NCBI RefSeq assembly: GCF_039994875.1
Contig: NZ_CP121196.1
Span: 5,704,001-5,768,000, forward strand
Source: Telmatobacter sp. DSM 110680
GTDB lineage: Bacteria > Acidobacteriota > Terriglobia > Terriglobales > Acidobacteriaceae
Reading direction: 5' to 3'
Length of the DNA: 64,000 bases
The notes under the pieces are model-generated. The model was not told where the DNA came from, ran no database searches, and saw only the letters and a list, made by a program, of their open reading frames with translations. This document shows positions 16,852-26,184 of the stretch, piece after piece (positions within the stretch are counted from its first letter, which is position 1; each line of letters begins with the position of its first letter). The position numbers and the translations under genes are program-made.

Positions 16852-18003
16852 TCATGCAAACAGAATGCACATCGGCGTCGGGCAGGCTGCGGTCTTGCCT
16901 TCCTTGGCAAGCTTGCCGGTCGTCTGATCGCGTGCAAAAACAGCAAGATTGTTTGAGTTCTGATCGGCAACCAGCATGAAGTGTTCGTTGGGATCGAGTG
17001 TGAAGTTACGCGGCGTTTTTCCGCCAGTCCCCGTCCGCTCCATCGGTGTAAGTGCTCCCGTCGCAGGATCGGCTTTAAAGCTGTACAGGAAATCAGTTCC
17101 CCTGTTCGCGAAATAAACAAAGCGTCCGTCCTTCGCAATCACTATGTCGCAACCGGTGTTTCCCTGCGGCGCCTCCTTCGGATCCGGAAGAGGCGCGTTC
17201 GGAGGAAGAAGATTCGTCGTGCTGACACGCGTCAGGCTGCCATCTGCTTTGTTCCACTTCAAAACATCGATCGACGAGTGCATTTCGTTCATCGAGTATG
17301 CCGTGTGCCCATTGGGATGGAAGTGCAAAGTGCGCGGACCTGCGCCGGGCTCAGACTTGTATGCGCCCGCCTTCTTGAGCACAGCCGTCTCAGGATCAAA
17401 CGTATAGATATGGATCATGTCGCCGCCGAGGTCGTTCACGTACGCGAAGCGATTATCGGGCGAGAACGACGCGAAGTGCGCATGCGCCGCCTCCTGCCGG
17501 TCAGGATTCGGACCGTGCACGGTGTAGTGTTCGCTCCACACCATCTCGCTAAGTTTGCCGTCAGTGACTTTGAAGCTGGCCGCACTGCCACCGCCGTAAT
17601 CCGCTGAGATCAGGACGCGGCCCGTATGATCGATCGCGCAGTGGCAGGTTCCCTTGCTCGCCGAATTCTGTCCTGAAAGTTGTTCAAGCTTCCCGCCGAC
17701 CACACGGAAGCTGGCGACTTCTCCCGTAGGCTTGCCATTAAAGCTGTCTACCTCGCAGGCAGCGTAGAGATACTTGCGATCGGGAGAGAAGCAGATCCAG
17801 TCGACAGTGCTGACGTTTGCTGCAATACCCCCATCAACGATTTCACCGGTGGCGGGGTTCCATTCGAAGCAGCGAATGCCCTCGGGCGTACCTGAGGCAA
17901 CAAAAACGCATTGCGTCCGGGGAGCAGCGAGGCCCGTGGACGCGGCAGCGAGAGTGGCGGCGGAAGCAGACATCATAAATTCACGACGGGAAAGATTTCG
18001 CAT
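16852..18003 (-). CDS. Tat-exported lactonase (6-phosphogluconolactonase YbhE-type seven-bladed propeller)
   Basis: 383 residues from the ATG at 18003; a GTG at 18033 with GGGAGAG upstream could add ten residues. The N-terminus is a twin-arginine signal (NLSRREFMMSASAATLAAAS). The rest is the lactonase beta-propeller with typical blade pieces: CFSPDRKYLYAACEVDSFNG, HCAIDHTGRVLISADYGGG, PRTLHFHPNGHTAYSMNE, CDIVIAKDGRFVYFANRG and PRNFTLDPNEHFMLVADQN. Family members hydrolyse sugar lactones or related rings; a periplasmic location suggests it handles lactones made by membrane sugar dehydrogenases, and not the cytosolic pentose-phosphate step. Confidence 0.88.
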   Translation of the reverse strand: MRNLSRREFMMSASAATLAAASTGLAAPRTQCVFVASGTPEGIRCFEWNPATGEIVDGGIAANVSTVDWICFSPDRKYLYAACEVDSFNGKPTGEVASFRVVGGKLEQLSGQNSASKGTCHCAIDHTGRVLISADYGGGSAASFKVTDGKLSEMVWSEHYTVHGPNPDRQEAAHAHFASFSPDNRFAYVNDLGGDMIHIYTFDPETAVLKKAGAYKSEPGAGPRTLHFHPNGHTAYSMNEMHSSIDVLKWNKADGSLTRVSTTNLLPPNAPLPDPKEAPQGNTGCDIVIAKDGRFVYFANRGTDFLYSFKADPATGALTPMERTGTGGKTPRNFTLDPNEHFMLVADQNSNNLAVFARDQTTGKLAKEGKTAACPTPMCILFA

Positions 18004-18131
18004 GGCAAGAGCGATTTTCGCCGATTGACCCACGATTGCGCCATCTCTCCCTCATCCATACGAACAGGCGCACCCAAAACCCGCACACTGATTGGATGCG
18101 CCTGAGATGGCGATTCCGGTGAAGCGGCTAC

Positions 18132-18851
18132 TCAGCGTTCAAGTTTGAAGATCACGCTCACAGTGGTTTCAACTTCGACCGGCTGCTGGTTCAGCAGATA
18201 CGGCTTGTACCGCCATATCTTGACCGCGTCCATAGCGGCTTGACGCAGCATGGGCGGCCCACTTACGACCTGGAGGTTTTCGATGGTGCCGAACTTCGAG
18301 ATCATTGCCTGCAACACAACCGTTCCCTGTTGGCCAGTCGCCTTGGCGATCACGGGATATTGCGGAATGGTCTTGAAGATCAGATTGCCCTCCACGAGCT
18401 TTGAGGGCAAGCGAATGCTGGATGGAGAGGGCGCATGCACTACAGTGACTGGCGGCCTTGCGCCGAACGGATTTATGCCATCTCCTCCCGGCGTACCGCT
18501 GCTTATCTCTGCGCCGATGTTGGAGGCAAAGGGTGGCTCGGGGCCATCGCTGTACTTGATACTTGGCGGAATCCTTGGCGGTGCCGTGATGCGGCCGTTG
18601 TCGAGTTCCGAAAAATCATGCGGCGCAGCAGCGCGGACGCGAACCGGCTGAGTTGGCGTTTCTGGCGGTGGAGGGGTCGGCGCGACAAGCAGAGTCGGGA
18701 TAAAGTGGCTCGGCAAGGCGTCGGGGTAGATAAGAGGAACCAAAACCAGCGCAATAAGTATCGAACCATTCAGTAAGAGCGCGGCGAGCATCCATCGGCG
18801 GCTGCGTGTCTTGATTCTGCCCGTGGATTCGAAAGTGGAGTCTTCGAACAT
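18132..18851 (-). CDS. TonB-family energy transducer
   Basis: 239 residues with GGGAGG six bases before the ATG. One membrane helix at about residues 20-42, a Pro-rich periplasmic linker (APTPPPPETPTQPVR), and the C-terminal TonB domain (residues about 155-238) with PQYPVIAKATGQQGTVVLQA and DAVKIWRYKPYLLNQQPVE. TonB passes proton-motive energy from ExbBD to outer-membrane receptors. No exbB/exbD gene is in the window; a TonB-dependent receptor gene lies at 28.7 kb. It is divergent from the trehalase gene. Confidence 0.9.
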   Translation of the reverse strand: MFEDSTFESTGRIKTRSRRWMLAALLLNGSILIALVLVPLIYPDALPSHFIPTLLVAPTPPPPETPTQPVRVRAAAPHDFSELDNGRITAPPRIPPSIKYSDGPEPPFASNIGAEISSGTPGGDGINPFGARPPVTVVHAPSPSSIRLPSKLVEGNLIFKTIPQYPVIAKATGQQGTVVLQAMISKFGTIENLQVVSGPPMLRQAAMDAVKIWRYKPYLLNQQPVEVETTVSVIFKLER

Positions 18852-19142
18852 GGCGTGCCTCCCTGGGTGAATTCAGCCGCACCGATGGGAGGCGGAGAGC
18901 CTTTGAGCGCAAGCGGCCTCAGCCGCTCAATCGCGCTGGTTGGCGCGGCATGCGGTGTTCAAGGCCCACCGTTTATCCCCATCAGAACCACTGTGCTGAT
19001 GTAGACACCGCATGTTCCAGTAATGTTCCTGAACACAAAAGAATGTGGGCGCTTGGTTCGGCAGCGCCTTGCCTCTACTCCTGTGTTGCACCGTTGCGCT
19101 AAACTCCAGAGGATTCACAACTGGAAGAAAACCGGAGTTCGA

Positions 19143-20858
19143 ATGAAACTGCTTCGCTTGTCGTTCATTGCACTCGCCGCAATCGGAATTCCATCTGCAG
19201 TCGCGCAGGAAACGCCACAGTCCACAGGAGCCGCCGCAACCAACAAAACGCCGGATCCTGCCGCAACGCTCGCCTACATTCACGATGCATGGACGACGCT
19301 GACGCGCTCCATGACCGACTGCCACTCGCTGGTCGACATCAAGGTCACAGCAAATCCAATTCTCTACATGCCCGCTGATGTGCCCACGCCGCCTGAAGTC
19401 TCGGCGCTGAGCGACAAGTGCAAGGTCAAAGTAGTCGTGCTTCCACGGCGCATCGAAAAACTGGGTGACGTGCGGCCGGAGGAGTTGCCCGCTGCTGGAC
19501 TCTTGTATCTGCCTAATCCCTATGTGGTGCCCGGTGGCCGCTTCAACGAGATGTACGGATGGGACAGCTACTTTATCCTGCTCGGCCTCGAAGCCGATCA
19601 TCACGAAGCCCTGGCCAAAGGCATGGTCGACAACTTTCTCTTCGAGATCGAGCACTACGGCGCGGTGCTGAATGCCAATCGCACCTACTATCTGACGCGA
19701 TCGCAACCGCCGTTTCTGACCGCGATGATTCGCGCGGTCTACGAGAATCCCGCGAGCTTTCCAGCTACTCCTGCTGGCCGCACAGAAGCGCATGCATGGC
19801 TTTCGCGCGCATACACGCTGGCGGAAAAGGACTACTCGACGTGGACGCGTCCGGAGCACAAGGCAGGAATGACGGGGCTGGCGCGCTACTTCGACTACGG
19901 CGTCGGACCGGTACCGGAGATGGCCGATGACAGTACTTACTACTCCGATGTGATTCGGTGGCTCGAGGCCCATCCGCATGCCGTGAGCGCCGAAGAAGCC
20001 GGTGCACCTTACCTCGTAAAGGGTTCCGAGCATCCGAGCGATGCGGAAGAAGTGCGGCTGAAACAGACAAGTTGCGATGTGAAAATTAGCGTCGTATGCA
20101 TGCGCGCCTATGCTGATGGATACCGGTTGAGCAAGGATTTTTATCTCGGCGATCGTGCCATGCGGGAGTCGGGTTTCGATCCCAGCTATCGCTTCGGGCC
20201 GTTTGATGGATCGACGCACCACTACGCGCCCGTGTGCCTCAACAGCCTTCTCTATCGCTACGAGCGCGACTTGGAGCACATCGGTTTGCTGTTGGGAAAA
20301 GGCACCGAGGCGGCACGCTGGGGCAAGAAAGCGCAGTCGCGCAATGCTGCAATTCACCGTTATCTGTGGAAGCCCCAGCAGGGCGTCTTTGCCGATTACG
20401 ACTTCGCAAAACACAAGTCGTCCGACTATGCGTACATCTCGTCGCTGTATCCGCTCTGGGCCGGCGTGGCTTCCCGCGAAGAGGCGAAGAAGGTCGTCGC
20501 AAAGCTGAACCTGTTTGAGCGCCCCGGTGGTCTTTCGATGAGCAACACCGACTCCGGTATGCAATGGGACGAGCCGTTCGGATGGGCACCGACCAACTGG
20601 GTTGGCGTTTCAGGATTGGTGACTGCGGGATTCCGGGATGATGCCAAGCGCCTGGCGGCAAAGTGGGATGCGACCGTCGACCAGGGATTTGCAAACGATG
20701 GCACCATTCGCGAGAAGTACAACGTGGTCTCCGGCAATGCAAATGTGCAGGTGAGCGCCGGATACAAAACGAACGTGATCGGTTTCGGATGGACCAATGC
20801 GGTCTATCTGAAGATGAAGGAAGTTGTCGGCGATCAAATTCGCCAAGTTGCAGATTGA
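19143..20858 (+). CDS. treA: Periplasmic alpha,alpha-trehalase (GH37)
   Basis: 571 residues from the ATG at 19143, which has CGGAG five bases upstream. A signal peptide covers about residues 1-21 (ending AVAQ). Trehalase signature 1 is VVPGGRFNEMYGWDSYF (about 128-144) and signature 2 is MQWDEPFGWAPTNW; the acidic pair expected for catalysis lies in ESGFDPSYRFG and IREKYNVVSG. It splits trehalose to two glucose molecules outside the cytoplasm. The GH3 glycosidase gene faces it with a terminator between, and a TonB gene is divergent upstream; together they suggest sugar scavenging. Confidence 0.95.
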   Translation: MKLLRLSFIALAAIGIPSAVAQETPQSTGAAATNKTPDPAATLAYIHDAWTTLTRSMTDCHSLVDIKVTANPILYMPADVPTPPEVSALSDKCKVKVVVLPRRIEKLGDVRPEELPAAGLLYLPNPYVVPGGRFNEMYGWDSYFILLGLEADHHEALAKGMVDNFLFEIEHYGAVLNANRTYYLTRSQPPFLTAMIRAVYENPASFPATPAGRTEAHAWLSRAYTLAEKDYSTWTRPEHKAGMTGLARYFDYGVGPVPEMADDSTYYSDVIRWLEAHPHAVSAEEAGAPYLVKGSEHPSDAEEVRLKQTSCDVKISVVCMRAYADGYRLSKDFYLGDRAMRESGFDPSYRFGPFDGSTHHYAPVCLNSLLYRYERDLEHIGLLLGKGTEAARWGKKAQSRNAAIHRYLWKPQQGVFADYDFAKHKSSDYAYISSLYPLWAGVASREEAKKVVAKLNLFERPGGLSMSNTDSGMQWDEPFGWAPTNWVGVSGLVTAGFRDDAKRLAAKWDATVDQGFANDGTIREKYNVVSGNANVQVSAGYKTNVIGFGWTNAVYLKMKEVVGDQIRQVAD

Positions 20859-20874
20859 TCTCGCAAAAACAACC

Positions 20875-20908
20875 GGGGCGCTTCCGCAACGGAGGCGCCC
20901 CGATTCTT
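20875..20908. terminator. Intrinsic terminator between trehalase and GH3 genes
   Basis: GGGGCGCTTCCG, loop CAA, CGGAGGCGCCCC: 12-bp arms with one G-T pair, followed by GATTCTTTT on the plus strand. It lies between two convergent genes. Confidence 0.8.
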
Positions 20909-20924
20909 TTGCTTACTGCCGATT

Positions 20925-23585
20925 TTATTCGGGCATGCTCTTCGTCCCGTTGATGTGGAAAGTCTTCGTTAGTGTTTGTGCAGAGGTATCTGGCTGGCCG
21001 CCGCCGACAGAGACGGAATACTCCCCCTCGGCAATCACCGGTTCCCCGGCTTCGGTAACCATGCTGAGATCGCGATCTTTCAGATCGAAGTGGACTTTTT
21101 GCGACGCGCCGGCAGCAAGGTGCACGCGCTGAAATCCTCTCAACGCGCGATTCGGTGCGCCTGACACGCTGGGAAATTTCAGATAAAGCTGAACAACTTC
21201 ATCCCCCTCGCGGCTCCCGCTGTTGCTAACCGTGACATCGGCAGAAACCGGTTCGCCCGCGGCAACTGTTGGCGTTGAAACGCTGAGATCGCTATAGGCG
21301 AACTTCGTGTAGCTCAGTCCATAGCCAAAGGGATACAGCGGCGTTCCGGTGAAGTAGCGATAGGTGCGCCCCTTCATCGCGTAATCCTCAAACGGCGGAA
21401 GCTGGTCGACACTCTTGTAGAACGTGACAGGCAAGCGCCCTGCAGGATTGTTCTTGCCCGAAAGCGTTTCGGCCACCGCCGTTCCGCCTTCTTCACCTGG
21501 ATACCAAGCATCGATGATCGCGTTGGCATGTTCGTTCGCCCAGTTCACGGCAAGCGCGCTGCCATTGGTGAGAACGAGTATGACCGGCTTGCCGGTGGAG
21601 GCTACTGCCTCAAGCAGATCTTCTTCAGGTTTCGGAAGGTCGATGCTGGTGCGGTCGCCGCCTTTGAATCCGGGTATGCTTACCTGCATCTCTTCGCCTT
21701 CGAGTTCGCTGGTAATGCCAAGAACAGCGATAACGACGTCTGCATTTTTGGCTGCCTCAACGGCCTCAGGCTTGGTAGCGAGATCGACCTTCGACCAAAC
21801 GAGTTGCGCGGCGGGTTTGCCCTCCTCGTTGGGTGAGTAATCAACTTTGAGAACAGCGGGCTTGCCCGCCTCAAGGTGAACCGTGCCGAGCCTGGCATCA
21901 TAAGGATCGCCACCGAAGGAAGAGGTCACGTTTTTGCCGTCAACCTGCACTCGGAAGAAACCGCTGGCCTTCATCCCAAGGTTATAGTCGCCAGTTTCCG
22001 GCGCTGTGATCGAGCCTTCATAGCGAATCACAAGTGGATGCACGCTGGCCGCTTCAGGCGGGAATGGGCGAGCCGCAGCGTCGAGTGTGGGTTCAATGCG
22101 AGTGGCCACGGGCTTCATCGCCTCGGGGTTATTGATGTTGCTCATATCAAATTTGGAGAAGCTGACTTTAACGCCAGGCTTGCCGTCCACGCTCAGAGCA
22201 GAAGTAGGTACGGGCGCTGCATCGTGGCCCAGAAATTGCGTTCCGGCAACATAATTGACCGTGGCTCCAGAGAATTCTTTCTTCAGTCCCTCCAGTATCG
22301 ACACGGTGTGAGTTGGCTTGCCATTGTAGTTGCCAAGAAGCACTTTCGTCTGGTCAGCTAGCGGGCCGACCACAGCAATCTTCAGACCGGAAGTTTTCAG
22401 AGGTAACGTGTCGTCATTTTTGAGAAGAACAATCGACTCGTTGGCAATCTGATGCGCAAGCTCGCGGTGCGCCTGGCTGTCTAATTCCTTTTCATCGATC
22501 TTCGCGTAAGGATCGAGATCCGGATCGAACATGCCGAGCCGCATGCGCGCGGTGTAGAGGCGCACCAGCGCAGTATCGACTTCACTCTCCTTCAGCAGAC
22601 CTTGTTTGACCGCATCGACATAGGCCTTGTAATCGCTATCATCCTTGACGAGGAAACCTCCATCGACGCACTCATTGTCCATACCCCGCTGAAGACTAAT
22701 CGCAGAGGCCGCTGGCTGTGATGGCTTGAAATGATGGTTGCGATAGATATCGACCACGGCGCCGCAGTCGGAGACGACATAACCCCGGAAATTCCATTTG
22801 CCGCGCAGCTGATCCTGCAGCAGGAATTGGCTCGCACAGGCAGGCTCGCCGTTGACGTCGTTGTATGCGCACATCACGGAGCCAGCCTTGGCCTCGGTCA
22901 CAGTTGCGCGAAAGGCAGGCAGGTAAGTATCCACTTCATCATGCTTGCTGACTGCGACGTCCGCAATGTGACGCGTGGACTCGGGACCACTGTGGACGGC
23001 GTAATGCTTGGGTGTAGAGATAGTGCGGTAGTATTTGGGATCATCACCTTGCATGCCAGTTACAAAGGCTACCCCCATGTGCGCCGTAAGAAATGGGTCT
23101 TCGCCGTAGGTCTCCTGCCCGCGCCCCCATCTCGGGTCCCGAAAGATGTTGATGTTTGGTGCCCAGAAGTCCAGACCTTGAAAGAACATATTGGCGCGGT
23201 GCTCGCGAACTGCCATACCGTGCTTAATGCGGCCCTCAGTGCTGATGGCTTCTGCCATCTTGTGAATGGCGGGCGCATCAAAGGTCGCAGCCAATCCCAC
23301 AGGCTCAGGAAATTCCGTGGTCCCATCGTTGATGACGCCGTGCAGCGCTTCGCTCCACCAGTCGTAGGCGGGAACATTGAGTCGCGGAATCGCCCTAGCC
23401 TGGTTAACCAGTTGCGACGCCTTCTCCTCAAGCGTCATGCGATGCACCAGATCGGCGGCACGCTGTTCAGGCGGCAGACTGGGATTGAGATAGGCGGGCT
23501 TCTGATTGTCCTGCGCGCGGGCGGTAACGATGAGGACACAAAGAGCAACTGTTGCAGCAAGCAATCTGATCTGATGTTTCTTCAT
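20925..23585 (-). CDS. Exported GH3 glycoside hydrolase with PA14 insert (beta-glucosidase/xylosidase type)
   Basis: 886 residues from the ATG at 23585 with GAGGAAC upstream. Signal peptide about residues 1-25. The GH3 N-domain includes YDWWSEALHG, NIFRDPRWGRGQETYGEDP, TPKHYAVHSGPE and the nucleophile Asp273 in RGYVVSDCGAV. The GH3 C-domain is split by a PA14-like beta insert (RYEGSITAPETGDYNLGMK, then FFRVQVDGKNV), and a fibronectin-III-like domain ends the chain (GSREGDEVVQLYLKFPSV). It removes terminal beta-linked glucose or xylose from oligosaccharides; PA14 in such enzymes shapes which glycans fit. The exact sugar cannot be read from sequence. Confidence 0.92.
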   Translation of the reverse strand: MKKHQIRLLAATVALCVLIVTARAQDNQKPAYLNPSLPPEQRAADLVHRMTLEEKASQLVNQARAIPRLNVPAYDWWSEALHGVINDGTTEFPEPVGLAATFDAPAIHKMAEAISTEGRIKHGMAVREHRANMFFQGLDFWAPNINIFRDPRWGRGQETYGEDPFLTAHMGVAFVTGMQGDDPKYYRTISTPKHYAVHSGPESTRHIADVAVSKHDEVDTYLPAFRATVTEAKAGSVMCAYNDVNGEPACASQFLLQDQLRGKWNFRGYVVSDCGAVVDIYRNHHFKPSQPAASAISLQRGMDNECVDGGFLVKDDSDYKAYVDAVKQGLLKESEVDTALVRLYTARMRLGMFDPDLDPYAKIDEKELDSQAHRELAHQIANESIVLLKNDDTLPLKTSGLKIAVVGPLADQTKVLLGNYNGKPTHTVSILEGLKKEFSGATVNYVAGTQFLGHDAAPVPTSALSVDGKPGVKVSFSKFDMSNINNPEAMKPVATRIEPTLDAAARPFPPEAASVHPLVIRYEGSITAPETGDYNLGMKASGFFRVQVDGKNVTSSFGGDPYDARLGTVHLEAGKPAVLKVDYSPNEEGKPAAQLVWSKVDLATKPEAVEAAKNADVVIAVLGITSELEGEEMQVSIPGFKGGDRTSIDLPKPEEDLLEAVASTGKPVILVLTNGSALAVNWANEHANAIIDAWYPGEEGGTAVAETLSGKNNPAGRLPVTFYKSVDQLPPFEDYAMKGRTYRYFTGTPLYPFGYGLSYTKFAYSDLSVSTPTVAAGEPVSADVTVSNSGSREGDEVVQLYLKFPSVSGAPNRALRGFQRVHLAAGASQKVHFDLKDRDLSMVTEAGEPVIAEGEYSVSVGGGQPDTSAQTLTKTFHINGTKSMPE

Positions 23586-23803
23586 GAAGTTCCTCGCGGA
23601 GGGATGGAGAGTATCGGGGACTTTGAAGACTGAGAAATCGTTATCCACCCACCGGAAGGCAAAGGTAAAGCGCAGGACGGTGTCTGGTCAATAGGCAAGG
23701 ATGCGGAAAACAGCTTTGGAAAATCGCTTTTCTTGAGAATAGTGCGCAAAGGTGTAACCTTCCTGCGTCACCTCGCGTAAAGAACGTCAGAAAGGAAAAA
23801 GCG

Positions 23804-24349
23804 ATGCAGGACGACGGAAGCAGCGTCCTCGACAAGTTTCGCCAAGGTGACGGGCACGCCTTCGAAACGCTCTTCCGCATGCATCAGCGTTCCGTTTACG
23901 GCTGGGTACTGCGCATCGTGCGTGATCCAGGAGCGGCGGAAGACGTAACTGTGGAGGCATTCTGGCGGATGCATCGGGCCCACGCGCGATTCGATTCAGC
24001 GCGCGGATTTGAACCGTGGGCACGGCGCATCGCCACGCACGCTGCATTGGATTGGCTGCGCAGGAAGAAACCCGAAGACGGCATGGCTCCGGAATTATGG
24101 AACAGCGTGGCAGCTGGTGCAACCAGCGATGCAGCCGTGAACGCGGAGATTCGAATGAAAACCGCGCAGGCGTTCGCGCGTTTGCCGGCGAAGTTGCGCG
24201 TGACTGCGACTCTGGCGGTGGTGGAAGAGCGGCCGCAAAAAGAAGTAGCCGAGGCACTGGGAATTACGGTGGCAGCCGTAAAGCTGAGAGTATTTCGGGC
24301 ACTGCGCTTGTTGAGAAAAGATTTGAGTGAAATGGGGATCAAACCATGA
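23804..24349 (+). CDS. ECF-type RNA polymerase sigma factor
   Basis: 181 residues, AAAGGA before the ATG. Region 2 is visible as FETLFRMHQRSVYGWVLRIVRDPGAAEDVTVEAFWRMHRA (shown here as the DPGAAEDVTVEAFWR core), then WARRIATHAALDWLRRKK, and region 4 as LAVVEERPQKEVAEALGITV with the HTH helix AAVKLRVFRALR. It directs transcription of an unknown stress or envelope regulon. The next gene starts inside its stop codon (ATGA overlap) and is likely its regulator. It is divergent from the GH3 gene. Confidence 0.92.
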   Translation: MQDDGSSVLDKFRQGDGHAFETLFRMHQRSVYGWVLRIVRDPGAAEDVTVEAFWRMHRAHARFDSARGFEPWARRIATHAALDWLRRKKPEDGMAPELWNSVAAGATSDAAVNAEIRMKTAQAFARLPAKLRVTATLAVVEERPQKEVAEALGITVAAVKLRVFRALRLLRKDLSEMGIKP

Positions 24350-24579
24350 AGGAACAAGATGAAGACCGGATCAAAAGCCTGCTGCGTGAGGCCTTACCTC
24401 CTGTCAACGACAGCGTCGAACCAGCTCGTGATCTCTGGCCGGCGATGTTGCGGCGGATGGAGAAGCAAAGCGTGCGAGCCGCTTCGGTTCCCTGGTTTGA
24501 CTGGGCGCTAGCGGGCGGGCTGGTTGCGTTTGCGGCCATCGCACCGCGCACAATTCCAGTGATCCTTTACTACCTCTAA
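24346..24579 (+). CDS. Putative small membrane anti-sigma factor
   Basis: 77 residues, translationally coupled to the sigma gene by a four-base ATGA overlap. A cytosolic part of about 48 residues (DRIKSLLREALPPVNDS, then PARDLWPAMLRRME) precedes one C-terminal membrane helix (WALAGGLVAFAAIAP onward). That design, small and with no zinc-binding His-Cys motif, fits a minimal anti-sigma factor. Role inferred from position. Confidence 0.65.
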   Translation: MKEQDEDRIKSLLREALPPVNDSVEPARDLWPAMLRRMEKQSVRAASVPWFDWALAGGLVAFAAIAPRTIPVILYYL

Positions 24580-24615
24580 CCGGCGGGCACAGGTCCGCAG
24601 AAAGTGAGGTTCGCG

Positions 24616-25062
24616 ATGAAATCACATCCTTATCTCAGAGCATTTCTAGCCGGCATTTTGGTTCCCACGCTGGTGCTTCCACTGTTGCTGGTTGCGTTTA
24701 TCATTCTCCGCTTTGGGATGAAGGTCTCGTTCCCCATCGAGCGCGGACTGGTATTTCCCATGGCGCTGGTACCAGGGCTGTGGGGTCTGTGGAGCATGCT
24801 TTGGCAATGGACACGCGAGCGTACCCATATGCCTCTGGGATTGCACGGCGCGTGTTTGCCGTTGCTCATGATGCCGGTTGGTGCATTGATCGCCACACAA
24901 GCCGGCGTGCTTGTCTTGGCTGCAACTTCAGTTACATGGTTCAACGCCCTCACCGTGCCGTATGCACTGATCGCTGCGTTCCTTGTAGCCGCGATGGTTG
25001 CGTACTACCTGGCGTGGAAGTACATAGTCGGGTATGTAAACCAGGTCTTGGGAATCGCGTGA
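24616..25062 (+). CDS. Four-helix membrane protein of unknown function
   Basis: 148 residues from the ATG at 24616 (GTGAGG six bases upstream, better than the earlier in-frame GTG). About four hydrophobic segments (LAGILVPTLVLPLLLVAFII; VFPMALVPGLWGLWSML; LLMMPVGALIATQAGVLVLA; ALIAAFLVAAMVAYYLAWKY). It is third in the sigma-factor operon and could be its target or a co-sensor. Family not recognised. Confidence 0.7.
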   Translation: MKSHPYLRAFLAGILVPTLVLPLLLVAFIILRFGMKVSFPIERGLVFPMALVPGLWGLWSMLWQWTRERTHMPLGLHGACLPLLMMPVGALIATQAGVLVLAATSVTWFNALTVPYALIAAFLVAAMVAYYLAWKYIVGYVNQVLGIA

Positions 25063-25072
25063 ATGGTGTTGT

Positions 25073-26152
25073 TCAGTTCGATTGTGGCGCGAAGAAATCC
25101 TGCAGCCCTGCTCGATGCGCATGCGCAACCATCGTGGCTTGAATCTCCAGCGCCAGCGCAAGCGCATCGCGGCCTTGCCGGGCGGTCACCAGCGGCTCGC
25201 GGCGAGTGCGAACCGCTTCAAGAAATGACTGAACCTCAAGCCGCAACGGCTCGCCCGGAGTAACCGTCGGTTTGACAAACGACAATCCAGGATTCGGACT
25301 CGCCGCCATCCCTGCAACCCCTCCGGCATTTGCCGCCGCAAGTTGCGCCATGATCGCCGGATCAACGCGCCCACTGGCAATGGCCGCAGCAATCTCCGGA
25401 GTAACGCTCGCATCGAGCCTAATCACGAGCAGATCCTGCCGCGCATAGTCAACGGATACATAGCTGCGTGGCTGGAAAAATCTGAGCTTGCGCACGCGCT
25501 CCGTTGACACCCGCGACGCCGTAAAATTTGCCACGCATCCGGATTCAAACTCCACGCGGACGTTCGCAATATCGACCTTCGGCGAAAGAATGGGCAATCC
25601 TACCGCACGCACTTCACGCACCGGGGAGTTGGCCATGCTGAGCACAATGTCGAGATCGTGAATCATCAGGTCGAGCACTACATCCACATCGAGCGAGCGC
25701 GGCGTAAAAATTGAAAGCCGGTGCGCCTCAAAGAACATGGGGCGTCGCAGTTGCGGCTGCACCGCCAGAACGGCCGGGTTGAAGCGTTCCAGATGGCCCG
25801 GTTGCAGGATGCGTTTGTTCTTAGCTGCCAACTCCATAAGCTCGTCGGCTTGGATGAGTGTTGCCGCGATCGGCTTTTCGACTAGCACATCAAGACCGGC
25901 CTCTAAAAGCGCCGATGCCATCGCATGGTGATGCACCGTTGGGACAGCAACCGTAGCCGAATCGAGGCGAAGATCGGCAGCGAGCAATTCTTCGATCGAA
26001 GCGAAGACCGGGATGCTGAAATTTTCTTCTGCCTGGGAAGCGCGTGCGGAGTCAGGATCGACAGCAGCAACGAGGGCAACTCCTTCGCCTGCCAATTCAA
26101 GTTCGCGATAGACACGAAGGTGATTGCGGCCGAAGGCGCCGGCACCGATCAC
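25073..26152 (-). CDS. Gfo/Idh/MocA-family NAD(P)-dependent oxidoreductase
   Basis: About 360 residues. The Rossmann motif is VAVIGAGAFGRNHLRVYREL and the family's catalytic lysine lies in VEKPIAATLIQADEL, followed by QPGHLERFNPAVLA and the C-terminal beta-sheet domain (VDVVLDLMIHDLDIVLSM). Such enzymes act on sugars or sugar nucleotides. The first usable start codon, GTG at 26152, falls inside the conserved VAVIGAG motif; the expected Met position reads TTA (codons for NLRVA precede it, back to a TAA at 26195-26197). The start is therefore unsure: a rare initiation codon or a base change are the options. The gene upstream ends about 30 bases away. Confidence 0.85.
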   Translation of the reverse strand: MIGAGAFGRNHLRVYRELELAGEGVALVAAVDPDSARASQAEENFSIPVFASIEELLAADLRLDSATVAVPTVHHHAMASALLEAGLDVLVEKPIAATLIQADELMELAAKNKRILQPGHLERFNPAVLAVQPQLRRPMFFEAHRLSIFTPRSLDVDVVLDLMIHDLDIVLSMANSPVREVRAVGLPILSPKVDIANVRVEFESGCVANFTASRVSTERVRKLRFFQPRSYVSVDYARQDLLVIRLDASVTPEIAAAIASGRVDPAIMAQLAAANAGGVAGMAASPNPGLSFVKPTVTPGEPLRLEVQSFLEAVRTRREPLVTARQGRDALALALEIQATMVAHAHRAGLQDFFAPQSN

Positions 26153-26184
26153 GGCGACACGTAAATTGCCTTCGCTCGCTATTG

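Noticed and set aside
18927..20564. 545-codon open frame on the minus strand across the trehalase gene
   Set aside because: It is antisense to a protein with clear trehalase signatures, and its translation is rich in Arg, Cys and His with no domain.
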